Source of the DNA: SXIZ01 sp040079795
Lineage (GTDB): Bacteria; Pseudomonadota; Gammaproteobacteria; Methylococcales; Methylomonadaceae
Direction: 5' to 3'
Assembly (NCBI GenBank): GCA_040079795.1
Contig: JBEBJQ010000003.1
Location: 65,705 to 129,704 of the forward strand
Length of the DNA: 64,000 nucleotides
Positions within the stretch are counted from its first letter, which is position 1. Each line of letters opens with the position of its first letter. This document shows positions 43,272 through 53,513 of the stretch, piece after piece. Below the pieces are notes generated by a model that was given only the letters and a program-made list of their open reading frames with translations, made no database searches and was not told where the DNA came from. The position numbers and the translations under genes were made by a program.

Positions 43272-44255
43272 TTATTTTATTGCCGCTTCCAAATAAGGTT
43301 TAAAGGCAGACCTGATGTCCGCGGCTTTTTTGCTCGCACACAACTCAGCGCCCACCCTGGAGTGATGGCAGCGAATATCTAAAAACAGTTTTTGTTGCTC
43401 GGTACTGATTTGCATTCTGGAAACTGAGAGGCTTAAATCATTTTCCTTGACCGGTTCATTACTTAGAATCAACTGATCAGTACTACTGGTAATTGGGGTG
43501 GTTGAATAACGCTCAACAAAGCTTTTAGAATACGCCCAAGCCTTATCGCATATCGCCCGCTCAGCACAATTAAATAAGCCAGCCAGTTCAGCGATGGGTA
43601 CCGCATCATTAGTGCTAGTGGACACCGCAGTTTGACTTTTGGTTAAATGTTTAAAACGTTCGATATTGGCTTCAAACTCAGCTTTAATTTGGTTTTTCTT
43701 ATTAATATGATTGCTGATTTCACCAGTGGACAGTTTAATCTGTTGTTCAGAGGAACGAATATCTTCAAGCAATCCCTTCGGGACAGCCTGCCCGTTGCGT
43801 TCCTGCTCGGCCGCTTTTTTCTGTTGTGATTCCAATTGCCGTTGTAAGCGTTTTAAATTACCTTCAGCAACCCGTCTTTGCGCATCCAAAGCCTGCATAC
43901 GGCCATTAAGCGTTAAATTTAAATCATCCACGCTACGATAGGTACTCAGTAAAACCCGGTCTTCGGCGTCCTGTTTCGATATAAGCGCATCCTGTTCTTT
44001 ACGCAAAGCTTCCATATGCTGCTCTTGCTCGTACTCCTCCTGACTTTTGGCTTTATCAAGCGTTTCGGTCACCTGCGCGTTTTTATTAAGCGCTTCCCGC
44101 TGATATTTAACCTGCTCCGGTGGCACTTTATCAGAAAAATGGGTTTTACCCTGGTCATCTACCCAGCGAAAGGTTTTTGCGTAGGCAAAGTCTTGGCCTA
44201 ATAAACCGGTTAACACAAATAAAAAAATAGTTTTAAACAGCACCGTAAAGATCAT
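43272..44255 (-). CDS. DUF4124-domain exported coiled-coil protein
   Basis: A 327-residue exported protein from ATG 44255. After a signal peptide (1-26, ends AYAKT), the DUF4124 domain shows TFRWVDDQGKTHFSDKVPP. A long charged coiled coil (about 55-205) follows, then a C-terminal domain with four cysteines (FNCAERAICDKA, RCHHSR, ELCASKK). The function is unknown; DUF4124 proteins are common periplasmic or envelope proteins in proteobacteria. The frame upstream to a TTG at 44261 is a less likely start. Confidence 0.85.
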   Translation of the reverse strand: MIFTVLFKTIFLFVLTGLLGQDFAYAKTFRWVDDQGKTHFSDKVPPEQVKYQREALNKNAQVTETLDKAKSQEEYEQEQHMEALRKEQDALISKQDAEDRVLLSTYRSVDDLNLTLNGRMQALDAQRRVAEGNLKRLQRQLESQQKKAAEQERNGQAVPKGLLEDIRSSEQQIKLSTGEISNHINKKNQIKAEFEANIERFKHLTKSQTAVSTSTNDAVPIAELAGLFNCAERAICDKAWAYSKSFVERYSTTPITSSTDQLILSNEPVKENDLSLSVSRMQISTEQQKLFLDIRCHHSRVGAELCASKKAADIRSAFKPYLEAAIK

Positions 44256-44379
44256 ACCCAATAGTCCAAAACTTAAAAATTCGTGAAATAAAGATAAGTT
44301 TAGATGTTAATTAAACTTTAACAAGGGACTTATCTTAATTTCAAAGCGAGCCGCCGGGAAGCTTTAAATCGGCACATTT

Positions 44380-44955
44380 TTAGGCAATCAAATTCGCTAA
44401 TTCATGCAAGGGTGGTAGCAACAACATTTTAGCCAACTGCAACATAATCAAGGCTAACAATGGCGAAAAATCTACGCCACCAAAATCTGGTAACATTTGC
44501 CGGCACATTCTTAATACCGGCTCACTTAAGCGTTGCAATAACCCTGCGGCGGCATGAAAAGCGCCTGGGTTAAACCAACTCAGTAAAGCACTGGCAAAAA
44601 TAGCAAAAATAAAAATATTAATGACTAACGATAACAACTGCGTAAAGGAAATGACTATTAACTCCCCCACACCCGCAACCCTACCGGTAATAAATAAAAT
44701 GGCGAAGTCTGCCAACATTTGCAGTCCTAACGCAAGCACCAAAGCTGAGGTATCAACTTTACCCACAGCCGGGATATATCGACGCAACAACTTTAAAGGT
44801 GGGTGAGTCACCTTAATCAGTAATTGCGCGACCGGATTATAGGAATCAGCGCCACTCCACTGTAATAAAAAGCGTAAAACAACCGCTAAGATATACAGCG
44901 AAAATAAAGTATCAATTAAAAAAATGACTGGTTCAGACACGTAATTGGAACCCAT
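44380..44955 (-). CDS. yggT: YggT family membrane protein
   Basis: A 191-residue inner membrane protein with two copies of the YggT hydrophobic hairpin (about 8-100 and 105-185). Motifs YILAVVLRFLLQWSGADSYNPVAQLLIKVTHPPLKLLRRYIP and its second copy SWFNPG...LLQRLSEPVLRMCRQMLP are typical. It overlaps proC by one base (TAATG). Function is uncertain; homologues are tied to cell division or osmotic stress. Confidence 0.92.
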   Translation of the reverse strand: MGSNYVSEPVIFLIDTLFSLYILAVVLRFLLQWSGADSYNPVAQLLIKVTHPPLKLLRRYIPAVGKVDTSALVLALGLQMLADFAILFITGRVAGVGELIVISFTQLLSLVINIFIFAIFASALLSWFNPGAFHAAAGLLQRLSEPVLRMCRQMLPDFGGVDFSPLLALIMLQLAKMLLLPPLHELANLIA

Positions 44956-45782
44956 TATCTTGCTCCCAGTTCTATTGACATGGTAACCGAGCGATCATGC
45001 GCAGCCTGTAACGCTTGAGTAACTAATTGCGTAAATCCGCCTTGCTCAAAACACGCAAGGGCAGCTTCAGTGGTACCGCCGGGTGAAGTAACCCGCTGAC
45101 GCAACTGTGCCGGTGATTCATTGGATTCCAGCGCTATTTTAGCCGCCCCCAAAGCGGTCTGCTGAATCAGCAAACGCGCTTGTACTTCATTTAATCCCAA
45201 CGCCAACGCAGCTTTTTCCATAGCTTCCATGAGTAAAAAATAATACGCCGGACCACTGCCAGACACCGCGGTGACCGCGTCCAACTCTGCTTCATTATCC
45301 ACCCAAAGCGCCAGCCCTACTGCCCGCAAAATATTTTCTGCCAAATCCCGCTGCACATCAGTCACCTTATTATTGGCATGTAAGGCAGTAGCACCCGTTA
45401 AAACCAGGGCGGGAGTATTGGGCATACAGCGCACAATAGCAACATCACTACCCAGCCACTGGGCCAAACTACTTTGGGTAATACCGGCTGCAATTGAAAC
45501 AACCAATGATTTTTGGCGTTGAATGGCTGAAGCAACCTGCTCAGCAACACTGTGTAAAACCTGCGGTTTTACGGCCAATACAACCACCTCAACAGCCTCA
45601 ACCAGCGCACTATTACTGCTGGCAATGTTCACCTGCAAGCGACCCGCCAAAGTCTCTAAAGACTCTTGATTAATGTCGGCAACCCAAATAAATTCAGCAG
45701 GATGCCCACTCGCAATGAGACCGCTGACCAAACTGGTTGCCATATTACCAGCACCAATAAAACCAATATTTTTTGTATTCAT
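44955..45782 (-). CDS. proC: Pyrroline-5-carboxylate reductase
   Basis: Cytoplasmic enzyme of the last step of proline synthesis, 275 residues. It starts with the dinucleotide-binding motif IGFIGAGNMATSLVSGL and has VLAVKPQ, RCMPNTPA, AVSGSGPAYYF and the C-terminal SPGGTTEAAL. It is followed in an operon by yggT, the usual partner; yggS, which often comes before it, is absent here. Confidence 0.96.
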   Translation of the reverse strand: MNTKNIGFIGAGNMATSLVSGLIASGHPAEFIWVADINQESLETLAGRLQVNIASSNSALVEAVEVVVLAVKPQVLHSVAEQVASAIQRQKSLVVSIAAGITQSSLAQWLGSDVAIVRCMPNTPALVLTGATALHANNKVTDVQRDLAENILRAVGLALWVDNEAELDAVTAVSGSGPAYYFLLMEAMEKAALALGLNEVQARLLIQQTALGAAKIALESNESPAQLRQRVTSPGGTTEAALACFEQGGFTQLVTQALQAAHDRSVTMSIELGAR

Positions 45783-45921
45783 GTATTGTCGTGTAAGTGA
45801 TAGTGCAAAAAAGCAGCGTAAATGTTAAATGCCGCTATAATTATTTTACTATTATTGGGCTGGTTGCGCTAAATACAAGCGACCCGCCATAAAAAACCAA
45901 ACAACATTAGCCGGAAAACCC

Positions 45922-46980
45922 ATGAAAAGTATAGCATTGATCGATGACACGCAAATTAATCTTACCTTATTGTGGCATTTGGTTAAACGCTTGGAACATT
46001 ACGATCCCGTGAGTTTTCTTAATCCTCTGGAAGGATTGGATTGGTGCTTAACCAATGACCCGGAGCTCATTATCGTTGATTTTATGATGCCTAATTTAAA
46101 TGGTATCGAATTTATTAAAAAAATTCGCGCCGTACCTGAAAAAGCAGATATACCGATTCTCATGGTCACAGCTAACGACAATAGTAGTGTACGTTATGAA
46201 GCATTGAAATCAGGCGCAACTGATTTTCTTAATAAGCCGATTGATAAAACTGAGTTTATGATTCGGGTGCGCAACATGCTAACGTTGCACAGTAGTCAGC
46301 GAAAACTCGCCGATAAAGCCGCCTGGCTGGCTGAAGAAGTGCAAAAAGCCACCCTTGAGATTCGTAATAGGGAGCAGGAAGTTATTTTTAGGCTTTCTAA
46401 AGCAGCTGAATACCGTGACCCGGAAACCGGCGGGCATATCCGGCGCATGGCGCATTACTCCAAGCATATTGCCAATCAACTGGGCATGCCCATCGCCCTG
46501 CAAAACATGATACTGGAAGCAGCCCCTATGCACGACATCGGTAAAGTAGGTATTCCGGATTCTATTTTATTAAAACCCGGTAAATTGGATGCTGCTGAAT
46601 TTGAATTGATGAAAGAACATGCCACCTTTGGGCATAATATTTTAAACGGCAGCTCATCAAAACTCATGCAATTAGGCGCACTCATCGCTTTAACCCACCA
46701 CGAAAAATTTGATGGCTCCGGCTACCCGAACGGCTTGGTCGGGGATCAAACACCTATCTATGGTCAAATTATTGCCGTTGCCGATGTTTTTGATGCCTTA
46801 ACTTCTGAGCGCCCTTACAAGAAACCTTGGACCATAGAAGCTGCTATCGATTTTCTGAATGAAGGCTCAGGGAAACATTTTAAGCCGGAGTGTGTAACGG
46901 CATTTTTAAAAGATTGGGATAACGTATTAGCCATTAAAGACCGATTTGTAGATGATGAAATCGAAAACTTTAGTGTTTAG
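45922..46980 (+). CDS. Receiver plus HD-GYP response regulator (RpfG type)
   Basis: A 352-residue cytoplasmic regulator. The receiver (1-120) has IDDTQ, phospho-Asp in LIIVDFMMPNLNG and NKPID. The HD-GYP domain (about 155-340) has the HD pair in MHDIGKVG, then HATFGHNIL, THHEKFDGSGYPNG and ADVFDALTS, so it is probably an active cyclic-di-GMP phosphodiesterase. A single gene next to the giant hybrid kinase (convergent), which may or may not be its partner. Confidence 0.93.
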   Translation: MKSIALIDDTQINLTLLWHLVKRLEHYDPVSFLNPLEGLDWCLTNDPELIIVDFMMPNLNGIEFIKKIRAVPEKADIPILMVTANDNSSVRYEALKSGATDFLNKPIDKTEFMIRVRNMLTLHSSQRKLADKAAWLAEEVQKATLEIRNREQEVIFRLSKAAEYRDPETGGHIRRMAHYSKHIANQLGMPIALQNMILEAAPMHDIGKVGIPDSILLKPGKLDAAEFELMKEHATFGHNILNGSSSKLMQLGALIALTHHEKFDGSGYPNGLVGDQTPIYGQIIAVADVFDALTSERPYKKPWTIEAAIDFLNEGSGKHFKPECVTAFLKDWDNVLAIKDRFVDDEIENFSV

Positions 46981-47188
46981 CTCAGACAAACAATTCAAAA
47001 AGTCACTTAACTGCTGCCCTGCCCTAAACTACGCCTACACAAGCAATATATATTCAGGGATATTGCATAAATTAAGCTAGCTTCCTAGAATTTACATTTT
47101 AATTCAGGGGCGGCATCAGTATTATGCTTCAAGACTAAAGCTATAGCAGTATTATAGTGGTTCTTTTCCAAATTAATGCTAAGGCACT

Positions 47189-50100
47189 TTAGCTACTGAT
47201 TTTTAACTTTTCCCGTAAAAACTCTTTCAACAGTTTGACGTTGCTTTTTATTTCCGGCAAAAGCTCAGCCACCTCAGCCAATTTTTCGTCTTGCGCCAAA
47301 TGCTCGGCATTGATTAATATTTGCTCGGCGATGCTTGCCTTAAATAAGGCAAAAATTCCTTTTAAGGTATGCAAGCCACGGGTTAATTTTGGCACATTCC
47401 GTTGCTCATAGGCTTGCGTAATTTCAAGCAGGTAACTGTCAGCATTACTGATATACATCTCTGCCATATTAACCAGGATCTCGTCATCATCCCCAAGCAA
47501 CGCCAAGGCGGCCTTCCAATCACACACTGGCGGTGCATCCGGCAAGTGCGCAGCAGAGTTTTCACTAGATACAGCCTCAATTTCCAGGGAGAGCGTTTGA
47601 ATAAGCTCTGCTGGCTTATCAGGCACACTGCCTTTCGCTTCCAGCTCAGGAAAATAACGGCTTATCACATCAAACAATTCATTTACCTTAATCGGTTTGG
47701 TGAGATAATCCGTCATACCGGCCTCTAATGCCCGTTCACGATCCCCCTTCATGGCATTGGCGGTCATCGCAATAATAGGCAAGGTAAGCCCCTGCTGGCG
47801 AATACGGCGGCTTGCTTCCAACCCATCCATAATCGGCATTTGAAAGTCCATCAGAACCAAATCGTAGTTATGTTCAAAAACTTTAACCAAACACTCTTCA
47901 CCATTATTGGCGATACTGACCTTATGACCTTGTTTTTCTAATAAACGTACCGCCAATTGCTGATTGATGGCATTGTCTTCAGCCAATAATATATCCAAAG
48001 GCTTCAGCATTTTTTGGTGAGTAGAGATCTCTTGCGTAGCAAATGATTGCGTAACAGGACCGTGGAAAACCGTATGCACGGCATCCAACAGATCCGATTG
48101 TGAAACTGGTTTCGAAATGATACAAGCAATATCAACAGCTTGTTTACGGCTTCGGCCTACCGAATAAATACTCGATAGTAGCATGATTACAGGCGCTTTG
48201 GATAAACCTTCCTGCTGAATTAACTCTGTTAGCGTAAAGCCATCCATATCAGGCAATTCTTCATCAAAAACCAATAAATCCAGAGCTTTACCTTGGGATT
48301 TTTCTTTCCGGAGCGCCTCTATTGCCCCATCGGCACTTTTGGCAACCAGAGCCTGCATACCCCAGCTGGTGAAACTATTCCCCATCATATTAAGTAAACG
48401 TTCATTATCATCTACGACCAACACCCGCATATTGTTAAGCACGGGTAAAGGTTTAATGGTTTCAATTTCCTTCAACGGGGTTTTAAACCAGGCCGTAAAA
48501 TAAAAACTGGTGCCTTTATTGAGCTGACTGGTCACGCCAATTTTACCGCGCATTAATTCCACCAGTTGTTTAGCAATACTAAGCCCTAAACCGGTACCAC
48601 CGTATTTACGGAAAACTGAAGCATCGACCTGCGAAAAAGAGCTAAAAACATCTTTTTGACGGTCTTCAGGAATACCAATACCGGTATCTTCAATAGCAAA
48701 TTGCAAACAGGTTTGCTGATCTTTCTGGCTATGTAAACGGATACGCACAATAATTTCACCGTGTTCGGTAAATTTAATGGCGTTACCGATCAAGTTAATA
48801 ATAATCTGCCCCAGCCTTCCGGAATCCCCAATCAAATACCTTGGCACATCTGCTGCGGTATCCAAAATCATTTCCAAGCCTTTTTGATAGGCGCGGATCG
48901 ACAGGTTTTTAATAGTTTCCCGCATCACTTGATACAAATCAAATTCAACAGCGTCAAGCTCCAACTTGCCTGCTTCGATTTTAGAGAAATCCAAAATATC
49001 ATTGATAATAGTCAACAGCGCATTGGCAGAGTTTTTGGAGATATTTAAAAACTCCCGCTGTTCCGAGGTCAGTTCGGTATCCAGAGCCAAATCGGTCATA
49101 CCAATGATCCCGTTCATCGGCGTGCGAATTTCATGACTCATATTCGCGAGGAAAGCACTTTTAGTATGATTAGCTGTTTCCGCTGCCTGCATGGCTTCAT
49201 TCAGTAACCGTTGCTGCTCTTTCAGATCAGAAATATCCTGAAATACCACCACATGCCCAATAATTTTATTATTTTCATGCAGTGGCGCAGTGGTAATCGA
49301 AACCGGAAAAGTCACACCATTCTTGCTGCGGACACGGGCTTCTATGGTTTTGGTTTGCTCTTTCAGAAAATTATCATCAAAGGTAATGGTATTGCCATCG
49401 CTATCCAAATAAACAACCAATTGCCCTATTTGCCGCATAATAACTTCACGCTGGCTCCAGCCTAACAAGTATTCCGCCTGTTTATTCCAAAACGAACACA
49501 CGCCCTGCCGGTCGATTGCATATACCCCTTGGGTCATAGTGTCAGTCAGTTTCTGGATAAAGTTTTTAGATTCGGTAATCTGCTCTTCCAATCGCTTGGA
49601 CAAGGTAATATCCGTACGGATGGAAATCAATTGATAAATCTGCGATGCGCTATTCATAAACGGCACAATCGTTGCGTATACCCAATAGGACTTACCGGTA
49701 TTGGTTTTACTTTGCAACTCCCCATGCCAAACCAAACCTTTACCGGTCTTTTCTACCATATCCTGATAAATCGCATCACTGTTCTCACCGGCATGCATCA
49801 TCCAGTGATTTTTACCCATCAACTCCCGTTCACTGTACTCACTGAGTGTACAAAATTTTTCATTAACCCGGGTAAAGTTACCCGCAGCGTCTGAAAAACT
49901 GATAATAGCGTGCTGGTCAAAAGCGTATTGCAGGTTTTCAATATTGGAGTGGGCAATTTTTAAATCACTTTCTTTCCGGCTGAGTTTTACCAGTAAATAA
50001 GTGGCATAAGCGATACTGATAATGGAAATAATGAATAAAAAACTTTGAATATAAAATGTAATTTTTTGACGGTTCTCAAAATACGCATGCAACGCTACTT

Positions 50101-50794
50101 CAAAATCTTGCGTCAGGGAGTTTTCGGAACTTTGCGTTGTTGCCGCTAATGCTTGAAAAATAGCACTATTTTTTGCAATGATTTCATTAAATTGATTAAC
50201 AATTTGCTCAATAAAAAATTGCTTTGAAGCGGGATAATCTCCCAGATTCGCCATAATCGACCGGCTCAGGGTTTGTAAGGCAGAATTTTTATCCGCAATG
50301 TGCATATAAGCGGCATAATACAGTTCCTGATCCAGCTGCCGCATTTGTTGCGAATTATTCCCGGCCTGTTGCAGGTCATGAATTTGCCGCCGGGTAAAAT
50401 CAATCGCTTTTTTCAATGTAGTGTTCGCTACAAAAAACTCATTGATTTGCTGATCTTTGGCATTTAGCTTTAAATCCAAGGCGTCAAATAAAGCGGTCGT
50501 ATGTTCATCATCCAGATCTTTAACGGCATACTCGCCTTCTGCCAAGGAATTTTTCAACTGTTTTAAAGCCTGGCTATGCTTCGCCGTGTCTTCAAAATTT
50601 GAGGCCACGCCAAATTGATAGCGCCATAAATCCTGGTTTAACAGCTCGTTCACCACGGTGATTTGGTGGGTTTGTTTAAATAACCAATCTTCTTGTTGAG
50701 GATTATTCATCCGAATCATGTTAAATAAAAACGCTAACACCACAATAACAGCAGCGCCAAAAAAAACATGTAAATAGGTAAAGTTTAACTTCAT
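47189..50794 (-). CDS. Large hybrid sensor histidine kinase (PAS-PAS-kinase-REC-REC-Hpt)
   Basis: A 1201-residue inner membrane phosphorelay protein. TM helices near 6-26 and 243-265 enclose an all-helical periplasmic domain resembling the DAHL type. Two PAS domains follow (about 285-400 and 410-525), then HisKA with SHEIRTPMNG, the ATPase domain (NLIGNAIKFTEHGE, GTGLGLSIAKQLVE), a first receiver with VVDDN and phospho-Asp in LLVFDEELPDMDG, a second with LLAEDN and LVLMDFQMPIMDG, and a C-terminal Hpt domain with the phosphorylated His in GLHTLKGI. All relay residues are present. No separate regulator is adjacent in the same operon. Confidence 0.93.
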   Translation of the reverse strand: MKLNFTYLHVFFGAAVIVVLAFLFNMIRMNNPQQEDWLFKQTHQITVVNELLNQDLWRYQFGVASNFEDTAKHSQALKQLKNSLAEGEYAVKDLDDEHTTALFDALDLKLNAKDQQINEFFVANTTLKKAIDFTRRQIHDLQQAGNNSQQMRQLDQELYYAAYMHIADKNSALQTLSRSIMANLGDYPASKQFFIEQIVNQFNEIIAKNSAIFQALAATTQSSENSLTQDFEVALHAYFENRQKITFYIQSFLFIISIISIAYATYLLVKLSRKESDLKIAHSNIENLQYAFDQHAIISFSDAAGNFTRVNEKFCTLSEYSERELMGKNHWMMHAGENSDAIYQDMVEKTGKGLVWHGELQSKTNTGKSYWVYATIVPFMNSASQIYQLISIRTDITLSKRLEEQITESKNFIQKLTDTMTQGVYAIDRQGVCSFWNKQAEYLLGWSQREVIMRQIGQLVVYLDSDGNTITFDDNFLKEQTKTIEARVRSKNGVTFPVSITTAPLHENNKIIGHVVVFQDISDLKEQQRLLNEAMQAAETANHTKSAFLANMSHEIRTPMNGIIGMTDLALDTELTSEQREFLNISKNSANALLTIINDILDFSKIEAGKLELDAVEFDLYQVMRETIKNLSIRAYQKGLEMILDTAADVPRYLIGDSGRLGQIIINLIGNAIKFTEHGEIIVRIRLHSQKDQQTCLQFAIEDTGIGIPEDRQKDVFSSFSQVDASVFRKYGGTGLGLSIAKQLVELMRGKIGVTSQLNKGTSFYFTAWFKTPLKEIETIKPLPVLNNMRVLVVDDNERLLNMMGNSFTSWGMQALVAKSADGAIEALRKEKSQGKALDLLVFDEELPDMDGFTLTELIQQEGLSKAPVIMLLSSIYSVGRSRKQAVDIACIISKPVSQSDLLDAVHTVFHGPVTQSFATQEISTHQKMLKPLDILLAEDNAINQQLAVRLLEKQGHKVSIANNGEECLVKVFEHNYDLVLMDFQMPIMDGLEASRRIRQQGLTLPIIAMTANAMKGDRERALEAGMTDYLTKPIKVNELFDVISRYFPELEAKGSVPDKPAELIQTLSLEIEAVSSENSAAHLPDAPPVCDWKAALALLGDDDEILVNMAEMYISNADSYLLEITQAYEQRNVPKLTRGLHTLKGIFALFKASIAEQILINAEHLAQDEKLAEVAELLPEIKSNVKLLKEFLREKLKISS

Positions 50795-50900
50795 GTTTTA
50801 TGGGTTCCCAAGCGAACGTGAAAGGTAATGATTCAATAACTGGTTTAATTGCAATTTGGCTTCGCCTGAGTTCTTCACTAGGACATAGGCAAAGCTCATG

Positions 50901-50922
50901 AAAAAAGGTGATTCAATCACCC
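50901..50922 (-). terminator. Terminator of ansA
   Basis: Read on the minus strand, GGTGATTGAATCACC forms a compact hairpin (50907-50922) directly followed by six T (50906-50901). It lies about 100 bp after the ansA stop and upstream of the giant kinase gene, separating the two transcripts. Confidence 0.7.
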
Positions 50923-51018
50923 TTACGTGCCAAGTAATGCGCCATATTGAGGCTATCTTAGGTGGTTTTCCTAACTGCCCAGTTTAAAAGCAAAACCTTA
51001 AAAATTATAGTGTCGCCA

Positions 51019-52056
51019 TTAACTATAGTCGAATTCTACAATTTCGTTGGCAATATTTTGCTGAATAAAGATCCTGCGTACTTCGGTGCCCTCAAAATTA
51101 CCATACGCCAGCAGTAATTTCACATAAGCGGCTTCCAAGGACATATTCCACATCATCTCGGCACCAAGCGCTGTTAATGCGTGAGTTGTGCTGTAATTAT
51201 CAGGAGAATACACTGCCGGTGCCAAATACACACTAATACACTGTTGCTTACATCGGTTAATAAAGCTTAATAAACTATACTGCTCACCCCAGGCATCACT
51301 AACACACGCAGTACCGGAGTGGTAACAATCGTGTAGCACCGCATCCACGCCTAGCAGGTTAAAAGTTGCGTAATTGAGCCCGGGGTAAGGTTTTATCAAT
51401 AATACCCGCGTTGAAAACTTCGCCTTTAACTGCCAAGGCTGTTTATTTTTAGTAGGGTTGTGCGCCGGTGAATTAAGCACGACAAACTGATCATCTGTAA
51501 ACTGTAGATAGGCTTTGGATTGCACACTGATAAAATCACTGCTCAATTGTAAACAGGACGCCAAGCGTGAGCCAATGTGAATGAGTGTATGCCCCCCTTG
51601 GTTCCGGTATGCAACAAATACCCCAAGCTCGGTGCGATCAGTAATGAACGCTAACGCCGCATTAAAATTATCCAGTCCATTAGCCCGCACATCAGTCAGA
51701 GGATAATCACTGGACACCAAGACTAAGGGGATATTAAGACCGGCGTAATAATAACTTAAGGCACAGGCGCTAAAAGCCAAGGTATCCGTACCATGTGTAA
51801 CTACAATACCCGCTAAATTACGCTTATCAACCGCATCAATGCCGTTAATGATTTGTACCCATACCTCGGGACTTAAATTCTCACTTAACAGCTCAACCGG
51901 CGCAATATGCGCGAACTCAATATTTGCAGCACGCGTGAAACGTTCCCGATATAACGTTAATAATCTAAACTGATTTTCTGCGGCAACATTGATAGTATGT
52001 TCACTAATGCTAGAGCCTATCGTTCCGCCTGTGAATACCACTAAAATTTTTTTCAT
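51019..52056 (-). CDS. Asparaginase family protein
   Basis: A 345-residue probably cytoplasmic amidohydrolase. The first catalytic Thr is in FTGGTIGSS and the second in VVTHGTDTLAFSA, both intact. It has no signal peptide, resembling type I asparaginases; the C-terminal half is divergent (CYHSGTACVSDAWGEQY), so the substrate could be another amide. Single gene with its own terminator, divergent from folA. Confidence 0.85.
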   Translation of the reverse strand: MKKILVVFTGGTIGSSISEHTINVAAENQFRLLTLYRERFTRAANIEFAHIAPVELLSENLSPEVWVQIINGIDAVDKRNLAGIVVTHGTDTLAFSACALSYYYAGLNIPLVLVSSDYPLTDVRANGLDNFNAALAFITDRTELGVFVAYRNQGGHTLIHIGSRLASCLQLSSDFISVQSKAYLQFTDDQFVVLNSPAHNPTKNKQPWQLKAKFSTRVLLIKPYPGLNYATFNLLGVDAVLHDCYHSGTACVSDAWGEQYSLLSFINRCKQQCISVYLAPAVYSPDNYSTTHALTALGAEMMWNMSLEAAYVKLLLAYGNFEGTEVRRIFIQQNIANEIVEFDYS

Positions 52057-52159
52057 AGTATGATGCCGTCTAATTTCAATAAAGCCAGTAGATTACCCGT
52101 CGCGTCCCATTTTTAGGGTACCCGAAAGCTGAGAATAACAAAGCTGCCCAACTATTAAT

Positions 52160-52645
52160 ATGAAAATATCACTTATTGTCGCCATGGACAGTAATCGCGC
52201 CATCGGCCTTAACAATCAATTGCCTTGGCATTTATCTGCTGATTTAAAAAGATTTAAACAACTTACCCTGGGCAACCCCATCCTCATGGGACGCAAAACC
52301 CACGAATCGATTGGCCGCCCACTTCCAGGCCGGGTTAATATTATTATCAGCCGCGATCCAGATTATCATGCCATTGGCTGCGAAGTGTTTAACAATAGTG
52401 CCGCCGCGCTTGACTACTGCCGATCCTATGCTGAACTCTTTGTCATTGGCGGGTCGTCCCTTTACGCCAGCATGCTCCCCTGCGCCGACTTCATCTATTT
52501 AACCGCCATTCATCAGGCGTTTGAGGGCGATACCTTTTTCCCTGAAATACCATGCGAACAATGGCAAGCAATCGAGCGTATGGACATTGACGATGACCCC
52601 AGTGTACCTTTCAACTATAGCTTCATCAAATTGGCAAAGCGATAG
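52160..52645 (+). CDS. folA: Dihydrofolate reductase
   Basis: Cytoplasmic enzyme of folate metabolism, 161 residues, the same length class as E. coli FolA. It starts MKISLIVAMDSNRAIGLNNQLPWHLSADLKRFK-like, with GRKTHESIGRPLPGR, IGGSSLYASML and the C-terminal FEGDTFFPEI. All family landmarks are present. A single gene. Confidence 0.96.
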   Translation: MKISLIVAMDSNRAIGLNNQLPWHLSADLKRFKQLTLGNPILMGRKTHESIGRPLPGRVNIIISRDPDYHAIGCEVFNNSAAALDYCRSYAELFVIGGSSLYASMLPCADFIYLTAIHQAFEGDTFFPEIPCEQWQAIERMDIDDDPSVPFNYSFIKLAKR

Positions 52646-52709
52646 TGGTTGATTACTTCTGATCCGGGGCAATTAAAACATTCACAGACAGCTCTTGATA
52701 TATTTATGG

Positions 52710-53504
52710 CTATTCTTCGCCATGCCTGCTTTTCACAGCAGGCGTCATAAAGCCATGCAGCCCTCTTTTAGATTTTATGGCTAACCACTGTTTTAAGCCT
52801 ATCAATTCCGGGGTTTCCTCAAGTTCATCCAATGATTGCTTGGCCCTTAATAACCGATAAGCTGCTTCTAAAACTTTATAACGCTCACCAACAATGCCGG
52901 CGCGGCGTAAGCCCAAGGTATTCAACCGAAAATGTCGCGCAGGACGCCCCCCCACCATAGTAAAGGGTATAACATCCATATTAAGCCCGGTCGTTCCCTG
53001 CACAATGGCATAAGCACCAATCCTGCAAAACTGATGCGCCACCACGTTGCCGCCTAAAAACACATGGTTACCGACAGCAACAAAGCCACCAATGGCGACA
53101 TTATTGGCAAATATCACTTTATCACCAACCACACAATCATGGGCAACGTGACTATTATTCATAAAATAACCACCGGAACCAATAAAGCTAACCCCGCCCT
53201 CCACCGAAGCACGATGTGCGGTAAAGCCCTCCCGAAACACATTATCATCACCAATGTTTAACCACGACACAGTTTCAGCTTTAAAACTGGTATCTTGCGG
53301 CAAATCACCCAATACCACTCCCGGATGCACAACGTTACCATTACCCATGTTGACATAAGGCTGAATGACGGCGTGCGCGCCAATCTTACAGTTGGCACCA
53401 ATAACCACATGCGCTTCAATGACCGCAAACGGCCCTATTTGCGGGTTATCGCCCAATACTGCACCATCTGCAATATAAGCAGTAGGGTGAATCATGTTTG
53501 CCAT
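52710..53504 (-). CDS. LpxA-like UDP-N-acetylglucosamine O-acyltransferase
   Basis: A 264-residue left-handed beta-helix protein of hexapeptide repeats with the catalytic His in NNSHVAHDCVVGD and a C-terminal helical region. It is in the LpxA family (first step of lipid A synthesis), but the HRASVEGG and MNNSHVAHDC context and the short C-terminus resemble the second LpxA-type paralogues more than E. coli LpxA. It is not in the lpxD-fabZ-lpxA-lpxB cluster but 9 bp after xerD. Whether it is the main LpxA or a paralogue cannot be told here. Confidence 0.8.
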   Translation of the reverse strand: MANMIHPTAYIADGAVLGDNPQIGPFAVIEAHVVIGANCKIGAHAVIQPYVNMGNGNVVHPGVVLGDLPQDTSFKAETVSWLNIGDDNVFREGFTAHRASVEGGVSFIGSGGYFMNNSHVAHDCVVGDKVIFANNVAIGGFVAVGNHVFLGGNVVAHQFCRIGAYAIVQGTTGLNMDVIPFTMVGGRPARHFRLNTLGLRRAGIVGERYKVLEAAYRLLRAKQSLDELEETPELIGLKQWLAIKSKRGLHGFMTPAVKSRHGEE

Positions 53505-53513
53505 TTTTATTAT

